Source: Microthrixaceae bacterium
GTDB lineage: Bacteria > Actinomycetota > Acidimicrobiia > Acidimicrobiales > Microtrichaceae
NCBI GenBank assembly: GCA_023957975.1
Contig: JAMLGM010000002.1
Span: forward strand, 310,001 to 374,000
DNA length: 64,000 nucleotides
Direction of reading: 5' to 3'
Positions 24,176 to 32,379 of the stretch are shown here, in pieces (position 1 is the first letter of the stretch; the number at the start of each line of letters is the position of its first letter). The position numbers and the translations under genes were made by a program. A model generated the notes under the pieces. It did no database searches. It worked only from the letters and a program-made list of their open reading frames with translations, and had not been told where the DNA came from.

Positions 24176-25855
24176 TTTGTGGCGGGGGGTGTTGGTGATG
24201 GTGGTGTTGTCGGGTCGGGTGGCTTGGAGTGGTTGGTTGGGGTTGCCGGTGATGGTGGCGTGGCCGGTGTGGTGTCGGGTGTGGTGGTAGCGGCATAGGT
24301 GGGTGAGGTTGTTGGGGTCGGTGGTTCCGCCGTTGCTGTGGTGGGTGAGGTGGTGCAGGTCGGAGCCGATGGTGGGGCGTTCGCATCCGGGGAAGCGGCA
24401 GCCGCGGTCGCGGTGGGCCAGGACGCGTCGCAAGATGTCGGGGGCGAGGCGGCGGGTGTGTCCGTAGGACAGGGGTGTGCCGTTGCGGGTGAAAGTGGGG
24501 GTGATGTCTGCGTTGGCGAGAAGGGCCCAGAGGGTTTCGTCGGTGATGTCGAGGTTGGTTTCGGTGTGGGTGGGTCCGGAGATGTCGGGTTGGCCGTGGC
24601 GTTGGGTGAACAGTGCGGTGAGGCCTTCGTGGACGCGGTTGAGTTTGTCGAGGTCGATGTGGAGGTAGGTGCCGACGCGGCCGGGTTTGGTGGCGCCTGC
24701 TGCGGTGATGAGGGCGTCGCGTAGGGCGTTGGCTCTGCGTTGGGCCATGGTGGGCCCGCGTTCAGGCTCGGCAGGTTCCGCCGGCTCGGGTTCCGGTTCG
24801 GGCTCGGCGGGGTCAGGCTCCGCCGGCTCAGGCCCGGGTTCAGGTCCGGGTTCAGGTCCGGGCTCACCGGGCTCGGCGGGGTCAGGCTCCGCCGGCTCAG
24901 GCCCGGGTTCAGGTCCGGGTTCAGGTCCGGGCTCACCGGGCTCGGCGGGCTCCGGTTCGGTGGGTGGGCTGGCGCCTGTGGGTGCGCTGCCGCTGCCGCT
25001 GCCGCTGTCGCTGCAGCTGTCGCTGTCGGTTTCGTTGGTTTCGTTGGTGGTGGTGTGGGTTTGGCGGTTGATGAGGTCGTGGAGGATGGTGGCGAGGAGT
25101 GCGCCGTCGTCGGGGGTGAGGTTGCCGTGGAGGTGCCAGCGTCCGTTGAATGTTTTGGACAGGGTGATGTGGGATGGTTCGGTGTTGGGGTCGCTGGGGC
25201 CGTCTTGGTCGAGGCGGTCGCGGACGTTGTCGCAGAATTGTTCGAATCGGTTGATGCTGGTGTGGGTGGCGGTGTCGATGAGGAGTTGTTCGACGTTGCG
25301 GATGGCTTCGATGGCGTCGAGGGTTTGTTGGTGGGTGTAGCGGGTGGGGATGATTTTGGAGATGGCGTCGAGGTGGCCGAGGGTGATGGTGCCGTTGTTG
25401 TAGGCGGTGGCGATTTGTTCGAATCGTTCGATGGTGGTGGTGGCGCGTAGGAGCCGGTTGGCGTCGCGGCGGGCGATGCCGTGGTGTAGTGCGAGCCAGT
25501 GGCTCATGGTGGGGATGCGGTCGTGGAGGTGGACGTTTTCGTGTTGAGCGATTTTGACGGTGGCGACGTGGAGGCGTTGGGCGAGGTGGTTGAGGCGGGC
25601 TGCGGTGAGGGACAGTTCGCGGGCGATGTGTTCGCGTTGACCACCGCTTGAGCCGTTGAACGGTGTTGTGTCGCCTGGGGTGGTGTTGAGGGTGTCGATG
25701 CCGGTTTGGACGTGGTCGAGGAGTTGTTCGAGTTGTGTGGCGAGGGTGTTGCCGGTGGTGGTTGCTGTGTCGAGCAGACCCCAACCGTCACCGCCGCGTT
25801 CACCGTCGCTGTCACCGTTGTTGGTGTGTTGGGATGCCCTGTCGTGCTCGAACAT
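24158..25855 (-). CDS. DUF222 / HNH endonuclease domain protein (13E12 repeat family), copy 2
   Basis: Paralogue of the protein at 5871-7415, 565 residues. Seen: the same helical DUF222 half (AARLNHLAQRLHVATVKIAQHENVH), a long Glu/Pro/Gly linker (about residues 300-370), and the HNH box CRFPGCERPTIGSDLHHLTHH with LCRYHHTRHH. The linker is encoded by a 69-bp tandem repeat. Codon use is strongly biased to G/C third positions. The ATG at 25855 has TACCAT 6 nt upstream and a LexA-like box abutting it. The last codons and the stop lie in a 15-bp tandem repeat. Confidence 0.9.
   Translation of the reverse strand: MFEHDRASQHTNNGDSDGERGGDGWGLLDTATTTGNTLATQLEQLLDHVQTGIDTLNTTPGDTTPFNGSSGGQREHIARELSLTAARLNHLAQRLHVATVKIAQHENVHLHDRIPTMSHWLALHHGIARRDANRLLRATTTIERFEQIATAYNNGTITLGHLDAISKIIPTRYTHQQTLDAIEAIRNVEQLLIDTATHTSINRFEQFCDNVRDRLDQDGPSDPNTEPSHITLSKTFNGRWHLHGNLTPDDGALLATILHDLINRQTHTTTNETNETDSDSCSDSGSGSGSAPTGASPPTEPEPAEPGEPGPEPGPEPGPEPAEPDPAEPGEPGPEPGPEPGPEPAEPDPAEPEPEPEPAEPAEPERGPTMAQRRANALRDALITAAGATKPGRVGTYLHIDLDKLNRVHEGLTALFTQRHGQPDISGPTHTETNLDITDETLWALLANADITPTFTRNGTPLSYGHTRRLAPDILRRVLAHRDRGCRFPGCERPTIGSDLHHLTHHSNGGTTDPNNLTHLCRYHHTRHHTGHATITGNPNQPLQATRPDNTTITNTPRHKEQEAG
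24800..24950 (-). repeat. 69-bp in-frame minisatellite inside DUF222-HNH copy 2
   Basis: Two nearly perfect 69-bp units (24800-24868 and 24869-24937) and the start of a third, encoding 23-residue Glu-Pro-Gly repeats. The unit length is a multiple of three, so copy number can vary without frameshift. Confidence 0.9.
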
Positions 25856-25923
25856 GTGTTCATGGTATCGAACGACAGTTCGGTTTGCAAGCTGAAACCC
25901 ATGAATCCAGAACAAATGTTCGC
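25848..25923 (-). promoter_or_regulatory. three LexA-like boxes at the DUF222-HNH copy 2 promoter
   Basis: The best, TCGAACGACAGTTCGG (25868-25883), matches TCGAAC-N4-GTTCGA at 11 of 12 positions and abuts the -10 TACCAT (25867-25862). Others are TCGAACATGTGTTCAT over the start codon (25848-25863) and CAGAACAAATGTTCGC upstream (25908-25923). The geometry is identical to that of copy 1. Confidence 0.7.
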
Positions 25924-26010
25924 CACCTCGATATGCACCTCCGAGCGCCGCTTACAGCGCCCACCAACACGCCGCCGCCACCCACATGCAGCCTCCGGCA
26001 TCGGCTCGCG

Positions 26011-26016
26011 TAGGCT
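26011..26016 (+). promoter_or_regulatory. -10 element TAGGCT of proC
   Basis: TAGGCT lies 6 nt before the proC ATG. No Shine-Dalgarno sequence; leaderless pattern. Confidence 0.45.
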
Positions 26017-26022
26017 GACCGC

Positions 26023-26811
26023 ATGACCATCCTGCAAATCGTCGGCGGCGGAAAGATGGGCGAGGCCCTGATCGGCGGCATCCTTCGCGGCGGCGATCTG
26101 GCACCGGGAGACGTTCGGGTCGTGGAGGCGGTGGCCGAGCGTCGTGAGGCACTCGCAGAGCTGTTTCCCGGTGCGCAGATCTCCACCGAAATTGGGCCGG
26201 CCTCGGGCACGATCATCGCCGTGAAGCCCGCCGGGGCGGCGGCGGTTGCGGCGGCGGTGGCCGCGGCGGGAGGCGGCAGAATCCTCTCGATCGCCGCGGG
26301 GGTCACCCTCGCGCAACTCGAGGCGGCGGCCGGCCCGGGCGTTGCGGTGGTGCGGGCCATGCCGAACACCCCCGCCCTGATCGGCGAGGGCGCCTCGGCC
26401 GTCGCCGGGGGAACCCATGCTTCCGATGCAGACGTCGACTGGGCGGTGGGGCTGCTCGGCGCCGTCGGGGTGGTCGTTCGGGTCGACGAGTCGCAACTCG
26501 ATGCGGTCACGGCGTTGTCGGGTTCCGGCCCGGCGTACGTCTTCCTGATCGGTGAGGCGTTGATCGACGCCGGGGTGTCGGCAGGGCTTTCCCGCGACCT
26601 GGCCACGACCCTCGCCGCTCAGACCCTGGTGGGTTCGGCCCAACTGATGGCTCAAAGCGACCTGGTGCCCTCGGAGCTTCGCGCCGCGGTCACCTCGCCC
26701 GGCGGGACGACGGCGGCCGGAGTGCGGGTTCTGGAACAACGCGCCGTGCGGGCAGCTCTCATCGATGCGGTGCACGCCGCGTTCGAACGCTCGCGGGAGA
26801 TGGCACATTGA
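26023..26811 (+). CDS. proC: pyrroline-5-carboxylate reductase
   Basis: Reduces pyrroline-5-carboxylate to proline with NAD(P)H. Seen in 262 residues: Rossmann start IVGGGKMGEALIGG (6-19), VRAMPNTPALIGEG, and the family signature region TALSGSGPAYVFLIGEAL and VTSPGGTTAAGV. The length is normal for ProC. Its stop overlaps the TTG start of the DUF62 gene, so they are co-transcribed. Confidence 0.96.
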   Translation: MTILQIVGGGKMGEALIGGILRGGDLAPGDVRVVEAVAERREALAELFPGAQISTEIGPASGTIIAVKPAGAAAVAAAVAAAGGGRILSIAAGVTLAQLEAAAGPGVAVVRAMPNTPALIGEGASAVAGGTHASDADVDWAVGLLGAVGVVVRVDESQLDAVTALSGSGPAYVFLIGEALIDAGVSAGLSRDLATTLAAQTLVGSAQLMAQSDLVPSELRAAVTSPGGTTAAGVRVLEQRAVRAALIDAVHAAFERSREMAH

Positions 26812-27704
26812 GCGCAGGGATCAGTCGCTACGACACCGTGACCCTGCTGAGCGACCTGGGCACCACCGACGGGTATGTCGGGGTGTTGCATTCGATCGTT
26901 CGACAGCTTGCACCAGGTGTCGGCGTGGTCGATCTCACTCACGAGATCGAGGCCTGCGACGTCCAGGCCGGAGCCCTCGTGTTGGCACGAAGCGTGCAGT
27001 ATCTGTGCCCGGGGGTGATCGTCGGGCTCGTCGACCCGGGGGTCGGCTCGGATCGGCGGCCAATAGCGCTCGAAGTGGCGGGTGGCGCTGCGGTCCTGGT
27101 CGGTCCCGACAACGGGTTGTTGGCCTCCGCGGTGGGCATGATCGGTGGCGCGGAGCGGGCGGTCGTGCTCGACAACGTCGACTATCACCTCCGGAGCGAC
27201 GCGACGACCTTTGCCGCTCGCGACATCTTCGCTCCGGTGGCGGCGCATCTGTGCGCCGGCGTGGCATTCGAGGACCTCGGCACGCTCGTCGACCCGGCCA
27301 CGCTCACCCCGGGGTTGGTGCCGCTCAGCCGGACCGAGCAGGACGCCGACGGGACGCCGGTGCTCGAGGCCGAGGCGCTGTGGGTCGATCGGTTCGGCAA
27401 CGTTCAGCTCAACGCCGAACTCGACGACGTAGCCGAGTTCGGCGACCTGCTCGAGGTGCGAACGACTCGGGGAGCCCGCACGGTATCGCTCGTTTCGACT
27501 TATTCCGACCTCGCGGACGGAGCGATCGGGCTGCTCGTCGACAGCGACGGACTGTTGAGCCTCGTGACCTACGGGCGTTCTGCCTCGACGGAACTCGTCG
27601 TGTCGAGGGGCGACGCGGTGTCGCTGCGTCCGATCTCCGACGACGGCACCGCGACCTCGACGACGGTTGCACTCGGTCCGACTCGGCGCCTGGGAGGTGG
27701 ATGA
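26808..27704 (+). CDS. DUF62 family SAM hydroxide adenosyltransferase-like protein
   Basis: Family that includes SAM:hydroxide adenosyltransferases and the SAM chlorinase/fluorinase enzymes. Seen in 298 residues: VTLLSDLGTTDGYVGVLHSIV (11-31), VVDLTHEI, GLVDPGVGSDRRPIALE, VGPDNGLL and TTFAARDIFAPVAAHL, and a beta-rich C-terminal domain. The region usually reading TFHGRD is TFAARD here, so the His of the proposed Asp-Arg-His triad appears to be Ala, making activity doubtful. Start TTG at 26808 overlaps the proC stop. Confidence 0.85.
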   Translation: MSAGISRYDTVTLLSDLGTTDGYVGVLHSIVRQLAPGVGVVDLTHEIEACDVQAGALVLARSVQYLCPGVIVGLVDPGVGSDRRPIALEVAGGAAVLVGPDNGLLASAVGMIGGAERAVVLDNVDYHLRSDATTFAARDIFAPVAAHLCAGVAFEDLGTLVDPATLTPGLVPLSRTEQDADGTPVLEAEALWVDRFGNVQLNAELDDVAEFGDLLEVRTTRGARTVSLVSTYSDLADGAIGLLVDSDGLLSLVTYGRSASTELVVSRGDAVSLRPISDDGTATSTTVALGPTRRLGGG

Positions 27705-27793
27705 TGCGCAAAGGAACGGCGATCGTGATCATCGTGTTGCTGGCGGTGCTGGTGGCGGCGACCGCGCTGCAGTTGTCGATGGTGTCGCGCTGA
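27701..27793 (+). CDS. small single-pass membrane protein (30 aa)
   Basis: 30-residue peptide MMRKGTAIVIIVLLAVLVAATALQLSMVSR written in part: a basic N-terminus, one 20-residue hydrophobic helix, and a short polar tail. The ATG overlaps the DUF62 stop by 4 bp and has GGGAGG about 4 bp upstream. Looks like a genuine translated small membrane protein co-expressed with proC and the DUF62 gene. Function unknown. Confidence 0.55.
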   Translation: MMRKGTAIVIIVLLAVLVAATALQLSMVSR

Positions 27794-27856
27794 GGACTGC
27801 GCCCTGAGGACCGTCGCGCTGAGGGCTGCCGCTGAGGACTGTCGCGCTGAGGGCCG
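27784..27856 (+). repeat. 28-29-bp tandem repeat after the small membrane protein
   Basis: Three units beginning GTCGCGCTGAGG (27784, 27813, 27841), each with CTGAGG sub-repeats. The TGA stop (27791-27793) lies in the first unit and is repeated in each. Confidence 0.75.
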
Positions 27857-27861
27857 GAGGT

Positions 27862-28566
27862 TCAACCGTTCACGTCGTCGCCGATGGCGCTGAGCAGCAA
27901 CTCCAGGCGGCGCGGCTCGACCGGAGATGGCGGCGGCACCGAGGCTGGATCGTTCGGCGGGGAGGCGGGAACCGGTTCAGGCGCCGGAACTGGAGCCGGA
28001 GCCGGAGCCGGGGCAGGAGCGGGCGCGGGTTGCGGTGAGCGCCGACCTGGTGCTGGCGACGCGCCGGGTGAAGTCGGGGCGGGCGGGGGCCGCAGCGACA
28101 TGAATCGATGCGTGGTGAACATGCGGTCGCCGTCCATCACGACCCCCACGCCCACGAAACGCCACTCGGGGTTGATGAGGTTGGCGTAGTGGGCAGGGCT
28201 CCTCACGAACGCTTCGAACAGGGCGTCGACGTCGCCGCCCACACCGACGTTTTCGCCGATCGTCTTCCAATCGGCGCTCATCGCCGTGCCGGGGTTGGGG
28301 TCGTGGGAGATCGAACCGGCCTGACGCATCGTCTCGGACCAGATCCGCGAACGTTCGGTGAGTTCCGCATCGACGTTCAACGGCACGAGGCCCAGCGACG
28401 TGCGCAACTCGTTGATCTTGGAGACGAATCGTTCCTCGTCGGTGCTGGACCATTGCAACACGGCTCGGGGCGCGGCCGAGGCGTGGACCGGAGCGAGGAT
28501 GAGGCCGGCAACGGCGATCGCGAGCGCGGCGATCAGTATCGAGACTCGTGGTCGAAGCAGATGCAT
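27862..28566 (-). CDS. secreted CAP-domain protein with Pro/Ala-rich tail
   Basis: CAP/SCP-like extracellular protein of 234 residues; roles in bacteria include envelope interactions, not assigned here. Seen: a signal peptide (MHLLRPRVSILIAALAIAVAGLILAPVHASA, cleavage near 31), a CAP domain with INELRTSLGLVPLNVDAELTERSRIW, GENVGVGGDVDALFEAFVRSPAHYANLI and FTTHRFMSL, then a Pro-Ala repeat (about 40 residues) suited to cell-wall spanning. The ATG at 28566 is set by the signal peptide; an in-frame upstream start at 28614 is possible. Confidence 0.85.
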   Translation of the reverse strand: MHLLRPRVSILIAALAIAVAGLILAPVHASAAPRAVLQWSSTDEERFVSKINELRTSLGLVPLNVDAELTERSRIWSETMRQAGSISHDPNPGTAMSADWKTIGENVGVGGDVDALFEAFVRSPAHYANLINPEWRFVGVGVVMDGDRMFTTHRFMSLRPPPAPTSPGASPAPGRRSPQPAPAPAPAPAPAPVPAPEPVPASPPNDPASVPPPSPVEPRRLELLLSAIGDDVNG

Positions 28567-28766
28567 CGTCGATATGGCCCAGCGTTGCGACGTGCCCGGG
28601 TGGCGGCGTCTCAAGGTTGATCGGGCACGGCGTCGATTTCCTTGAGAAAGGCGCGAACGCCGGGGCTGGGTCGAACGCCCCGCGCCGGACCGAAACTACA
28701 CATTCGACGAAGGTGAGCGATCGCGGGCGCTACCCTGACACAACGCCCGAACCGTGGGGAGGCGCT

Positions 28767-30257
28767 GTGAACCTTGCAGCCATCTTCGATCGTCATGACC
28801 CTGACAACGTCGCGTTGATCAGTCGCGGTCGCCCGACGACCTATGGCGAGTTGGGTTCGCTGGTCGCAGGAGTGCGGGGCGGGTTGGCTGCGCAGGGGTT
28901 GGTTCCGGGAGATCGGGTCGCCATCATCTGCGGCAACAACATCTATTTCGTCGCGTCGTACCTGGCCGCGGTCGGGGCCGGCATGATCGCGGTGCCGCTC
29001 AATCCGTTGAGCCCTCCGGTCGAGTTGGTCGCCCAGCTTTCGACGGTGTCGGCACGGGCGGCGGTGGTGGGGCCGACGGCACGCTCGGTATTCGAACAGG
29101 CCGAGGACAACCCGCTCACGTCGGTGGACGTCGTCATCGGTTGTGGGTTTCTCCCCGACGGCGGGTTGACCTTCGACGACCTCGCGGAGTCGGATCCGGC
29201 GCCGATCGTCGAACGCGACGACGATGACGTGGCGTTGATGGTGTTCACCAGCGGGACGGCCGGCGCCCCGAAGGCCGCCATGTTGACCCACGGCAATCTG
29301 AGGTCGAACATCGCTCAGGCGCTGTCGATTCGCGAGAACGCCTACACCGCTGACGACGTGTTCTTCGGCATCTTGCCGATGTTTCACATCTTCGGGCTCA
29401 ACGTCGTGTTGGGCCTGGCGTTCGCCATCGGCGCCCGGGTGCTGTTGATCGAGCGGTTCGACCCGGTCTCTGCGATCGAAGCGATCGAGAAGCACGGGGT
29501 CACGGTGGTGACGGGGCCGCCGACGATGTGGTCGGCCTTTGCGAACATGCGGGGGGTTTCGCCGGATTCGTTCAACTCGATTCGGGTGGCGGTGTCGGGC
29601 GCGGCGCGCCTACCGGAGGAGACCGGACGGGCGTTCGAGGCGCGATTCGGGGTGCGGATTCAGGAGGGATACGGCCTGACCGAGGCGTCGCCGATCGTTA
29701 CCGCGTCCATGGGCACCGATGCGCCGTACGGGTCGGTCGGAGTGCCGGTGCCGGGCCTTGAGGTGCGCCTGATCGACGAGTCGGGCGACGACGTGTTGAT
29801 CGGAGACCCGGGGGAACTGTTGGTTCGCGGGCCGAACGTGTTCAAGGGCTATTGGAACGACGATGCGGCGACCGCGTCGGTGATCGATGCCGACGGATGG
29901 TTGCACACCGGCGATGTGGCGACCGTCGACGACGACGGCTTCATCTACCTGGTCGATCGGGTGAAGGACCTCATCATCGTGTCGGGGTTCAACGTCTATC
30001 CGGCCGAGGTGGAAGAGGTGCTGATCACCCATCCGTCGATCGATGCATGTGCGGTGGTGGGGGTTCCTCACCCCTATTCGGGTGAGGCCGTGAAGGCCTA
30101 TGTGGTGGGGGTGAAGGGGTCTTCGATCGAGGAGGACGAGGTGGTGGCGTACTGCGCGGATCACCTCGCCCGTTACAAGTGCCCGGACAAGGTGTGGTTC
30201 GTCGACGAGGTGCCGGTCGGCCTCGGCGGAAAGGTGCTTCGGCGGGCGCTGCGCTGA
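28767..30257 (+). CDS. acyl-CoA ligase (AMP-binding, long-chain fatty acid-CoA ligase type)
   Basis: ANL-superfamily adenylate-forming enzyme that activates a carboxylic acid as acyl-AMP and then thioester; substrate unknown. Seen in 496 residues: MVFTSGTAGAPKAAMLTHGN (A3), GYGLTEASP (A5), HTGDVATVDDDGFIYLVDRVKDLIIVSGFNVYPAEVEEVL (A7-A8), and the A10 Lys in GLGGKVLRRAL. All core motifs are intact. The GTG at 28767 has GGGGAGG about 5 bp upstream. It runs toward rex with a 78-bp gap. Confidence 0.9.
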   Translation: MNLAAIFDRHDPDNVALISRGRPTTYGELGSLVAGVRGGLAAQGLVPGDRVAIICGNNIYFVASYLAAVGAGMIAVPLNPLSPPVELVAQLSTVSARAAVVGPTARSVFEQAEDNPLTSVDVVIGCGFLPDGGLTFDDLAESDPAPIVERDDDDVALMVFTSGTAGAPKAAMLTHGNLRSNIAQALSIRENAYTADDVFFGILPMFHIFGLNVVLGLAFAIGARVLLIERFDPVSAIEAIEKHGVTVVTGPPTMWSAFANMRGVSPDSFNSIRVAVSGAARLPEETGRAFEARFGVRIQEGYGLTEASPIVTASMGTDAPYGSVGVPVPGLEVRLIDESGDDVLIGDPGELLVRGPNVFKGYWNDDAATASVIDADGWLHTGDVATVDDDGFIYLVDRVKDLIIVSGFNVYPAEVEEVLITHPSIDACAVVGVPHPYSGEAVKAYVVGVKGSSIEEDEVVAYCADHLARYKCPDKVWFVDEVPVGLGGKVLRRALR

Positions 30258-30298
30258 AGGTTCGCGCCGTCGGCGGCGTTCCGTGGCGTCTCGCCACA

Positions 30299-30328
30299 TT
30301 GTGAATTCGTGCACGAGATCGCTAGCTT
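30299..30328 (+). promoter_or_regulatory. Rex-type operator and -10 upstream of rex
   Basis: TTGTGAATTCGTGCACGA (30299-30316) matches the Rex operator TTGTGAA-N4-TTCACAA at 12 of 14 fixed positions. It is followed by TAGCTT (30323-30328), 7 nt before the GTG at 30336. Autoregulation of rex is known in Streptomyces. Confidence 0.6.
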
Positions 30329-30335
30329 GGGCGTC

Positions 30336-30986
30336 GTGGGTGGATCGTCGGAACACTCGATCCCCGAGGCAACCGTGTCACGCCTGCCGCTGTACCTGCG
30401 GAGTCTGCAGGAACTGGTGGACGACGGCATGGCGACGGTGTCATCGGAGGGCTTGGCGGAACTCGCCGGGGTCAACGCTGCCAAGGTTCGCAAGGATCTG
30501 AGTTATTTCGGGTCGTACGGCACCCGCGGGGTCGGCTACGAGGTCGAGTACCTGCTGCGCCACATCCGGGCCCAACTCGGGCTTACCCACGACTGGCCGT
30601 GTGCGATCGTCGGGTTGGGAAATCTCGGTCAGGCCCTCGCCAACTACGGCGGGTTCAGCGACCGGGGCTTTGTGATTTCGGCCCTCGTGGACGCCGACCC
30701 GGACAAGGTCGGAACGGAGCTCTATGGAATCACGATCTCCCCGGTTGAAGACCTGGCGGCGTTGGTGGCCGAACACGGCATCAGTATCGGGATCATCGCC
30801 ACGCCGGCGGCTGCGGCCCAAGACGTGGCGGACCGCATGGTCGAGGCGGGCATCACCTCCATTTTGAACTTCGCGCCGACGACGATCGCCACCCCGGTCG
30901 ACGTTCAGGTGCGAAAAGTCGACCTGGCGGTGGAGTTGCAGATTCTCAGCTTCTATCAGGAGCGTCGCGACACCGCCGACTCGTGA
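30336..30986 (+). CDS. rex: redox-sensing transcriptional repressor Rex
   Basis: Senses the NADH/NAD+ ratio and represses respiratory and fermentative genes when NADH is low. Seen in 216 residues: an N-terminal winged helix (SIPEATVSRLPLYLRSLQELVDDG...VSSEGLAELAGVNAAKVRKDLSYFGSYGTRGVGY), a Rossmann segment AIVGLGNLGQALANYGGF, and a swapped C-terminal helix (LAVELQILSFYQERR). The GTG at 30336 is preferred over the longer frame (30309) because the operator and -10 cover the latter. Genes hemA, hemC and hemD follow, the rex-hemACD order of Streptomyces. The stop lies in a 14-bp tandem repeat. Confidence 0.93.
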   Translation: MGGSSEHSIPEATVSRLPLYLRSLQELVDDGMATVSSEGLAELAGVNAAKVRKDLSYFGSYGTRGVGYEVEYLLRHIRAQLGLTHDWPCAIVGLGNLGQALANYGGFSDRGFVISALVDADPDKVGTELYGITISPVEDLAALVAEHGISIGIIATPAAAAQDVADRMVEAGITSILNFAPTTIATPVDVQVRKVDLAVELQILSFYQERRDTADS

Positions 30987-31002
30987 CAGCCGACTCGTGA
31001 CC
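30975..31002 (+). repeat. 14-bp tandem repeat over the rex stop
   Basis: Two units of GCCGACTCGTGAC plus a variable base (A, then C), at 30975-30988 and 30989-31002. Each contains the sequence TCG TGA, so the rex stop is followed by a second identical one. Confidence 0.85.
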
Positions 31003-31108
31003 GCCGAACAGCCAAGCCGTTCGGGGCACCGTTTTGATCGGCTCCTTGACACGGTGTTCAATACTCCCCATGGGTTCCTGACACCCCGAGGAAGGCCCAG
31101 GTGATGCC

Positions 31109-32374
31109 GTGTCCACCATCGTGGCAATCGGAGCAACACATCGAAGTGCGCCGCTCGCCCTGCTTGAACGACTGTCGTTCGACGAGGCGCAGCTCGCCAA
31201 ATATCTCGGTGACCTCGTCGAGCGCGACCACATCAATGAGGCCGTGATCCTGTCGACGTGTAACCGCGTCGAGATCGTGGTGAGCGCCGAGAAGTTCCAT
31301 GGTGGCTATCAGGACGTGCGCAACTTCATCAGCGACGTGACGTTCCTGCTGCCCGAGGAGTTCGTCGATTCGCTCGTCGTCACCCACGATGCCGACGCGG
31401 TCCGCCACCTGTTCGACGTCGCTGCCGGCCTCGATTCGGTGGTGATCGGCGAACACGAGATTCTCGGGCAGGTGCGAAACGCCTGGCAGGCGGCTCAGGA
31501 GGTCGGCTCGGTCGGTCCGACGCTGAACCTGCTGTTTCGCAACGCGGTCGAGGTCGGTAAGCGGGCGCGCAACGAGACCGCGATTTCGCGTCACGTCACG
31601 TCGGTGAGCCATGCCTCGGTGATCATGGCCGAGCGGCACCTCGGCGGGTTTCCCGGCCGGACCGCGGCGGTGGTCGGTGCGGGGTCGATGGCCCGCGGGG
31701 TGGTCGACTTCCTGGCCGCCGACGGTGCGGACGAGATCATCGTGTTGAACCGCACCCCGGGCCGCGGCGCGCAGTTGGGCGCGGCGGTGAGCCGCAGCGG
31801 CGGACTCGATCAACTGCATTCGGTGTTGGCGACGGTCGACGCGGTGTTCTTCGCCACCGCGGCACCGCGTCACGTTCTGTCGTATCGAGAACTCGAAGAC
31901 GCGATGGCGGTTCGCGAGGGACGGGAATTGTTGCTGGTCGACATCGCGATGCCGCGCGATGTCGAGCCGGAGGTGTCGCAGATCCCCGGGGTGTCACTGC
32001 TCGATATGGACGCGTTGTCGCGGTTCGCCGCCGAGGGCCTGTCGAAGCGACGTCGCGAGATCCCGGCGGTGCGCCTGCTCGTCGAGGAGCAGCTCGACCG
32101 GTTCTTGTCGGAGACCTCCGCACGAGAGGTTGCGCCGTTGATCGTCGAGTTGCGTCGGCGGACCGAACAGATCGTCGCCGCCGAGCGCGATCGCCACGCC
32201 TCCAAGTTCGCCTCGCTCGACGACGAGCAACTCGCGGCGGTCGACGCGCTGTTGAACTCGACGGTGGGCAAGTTGTTGCACGAGCCGATCCTGGCGTTGA
32301 AGAGTTCGGCGGGATCGCCGCGGGGCGATCGTCTCGTCGGGACGTTGCGCGAGCTGTTCGGCCTGTCGGAGTAG
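31109..32374 (+). CDS. hemA: glutamyl-tRNA reductase
   Basis: First committed step of C5-pathway tetrapyrrole synthesis: NADPH reduction of Glu-tRNA to glutamate-1-semialdehyde. Seen in 421 residues: GATHRSAPLALLERL (8-22), the catalytic STCNRVEI with Cys51, a NADPH-binding GAGSMARGVVDFL, and a C-terminal dimerisation helix region. The GTG at 31109 gives the family N-terminus. It follows rex and is 5 bp before hemC. The semialdehyde is used by hemL at 38105. Confidence 0.96.
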   Translation: MSTIVAIGATHRSAPLALLERLSFDEAQLAKYLGDLVERDHINEAVILSTCNRVEIVVSAEKFHGGYQDVRNFISDVTFLLPEEFVDSLVVTHDADAVRHLFDVAAGLDSVVIGEHEILGQVRNAWQAAQEVGSVGPTLNLLFRNAVEVGKRARNETAISRHVTSVSHASVIMAERHLGGFPGRTAAVVGAGSMARGVVDFLAADGADEIIVLNRTPGRGAQLGAAVSRSGGLDQLHSVLATVDAVFFATAAPRHVLSYRELEDAMAVREGRELLLVDIAMPRDVEPEVSQIPGVSLLDMDALSRFAAEGLSKRRREIPAVRLLVEEQLDRFLSETSAREVAPLIVELRRRTEQIVAAERDRHASKFASLDDEQLAAVDALLNSTVGKLLHEPILALKSSAGSPRGDRLVGTLRELFGLSE

Positions 32375-32379
32375 CGTCG

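Noticed and set aside
24800..24950. The 69-bp repeats as a CRISPR-like array
   Set aside because: The units are contiguous with no spacers, lie in frame inside the DUF222-HNH gene, and encode Glu-Pro-Gly repeats.
31047..31062. TTGACACGGTGTTCAA before hemA as a Rex site or promoter
   Set aside because: Only the outer four base pairs are symmetric, and the spacing to a -10 is wrong. It may be chance.
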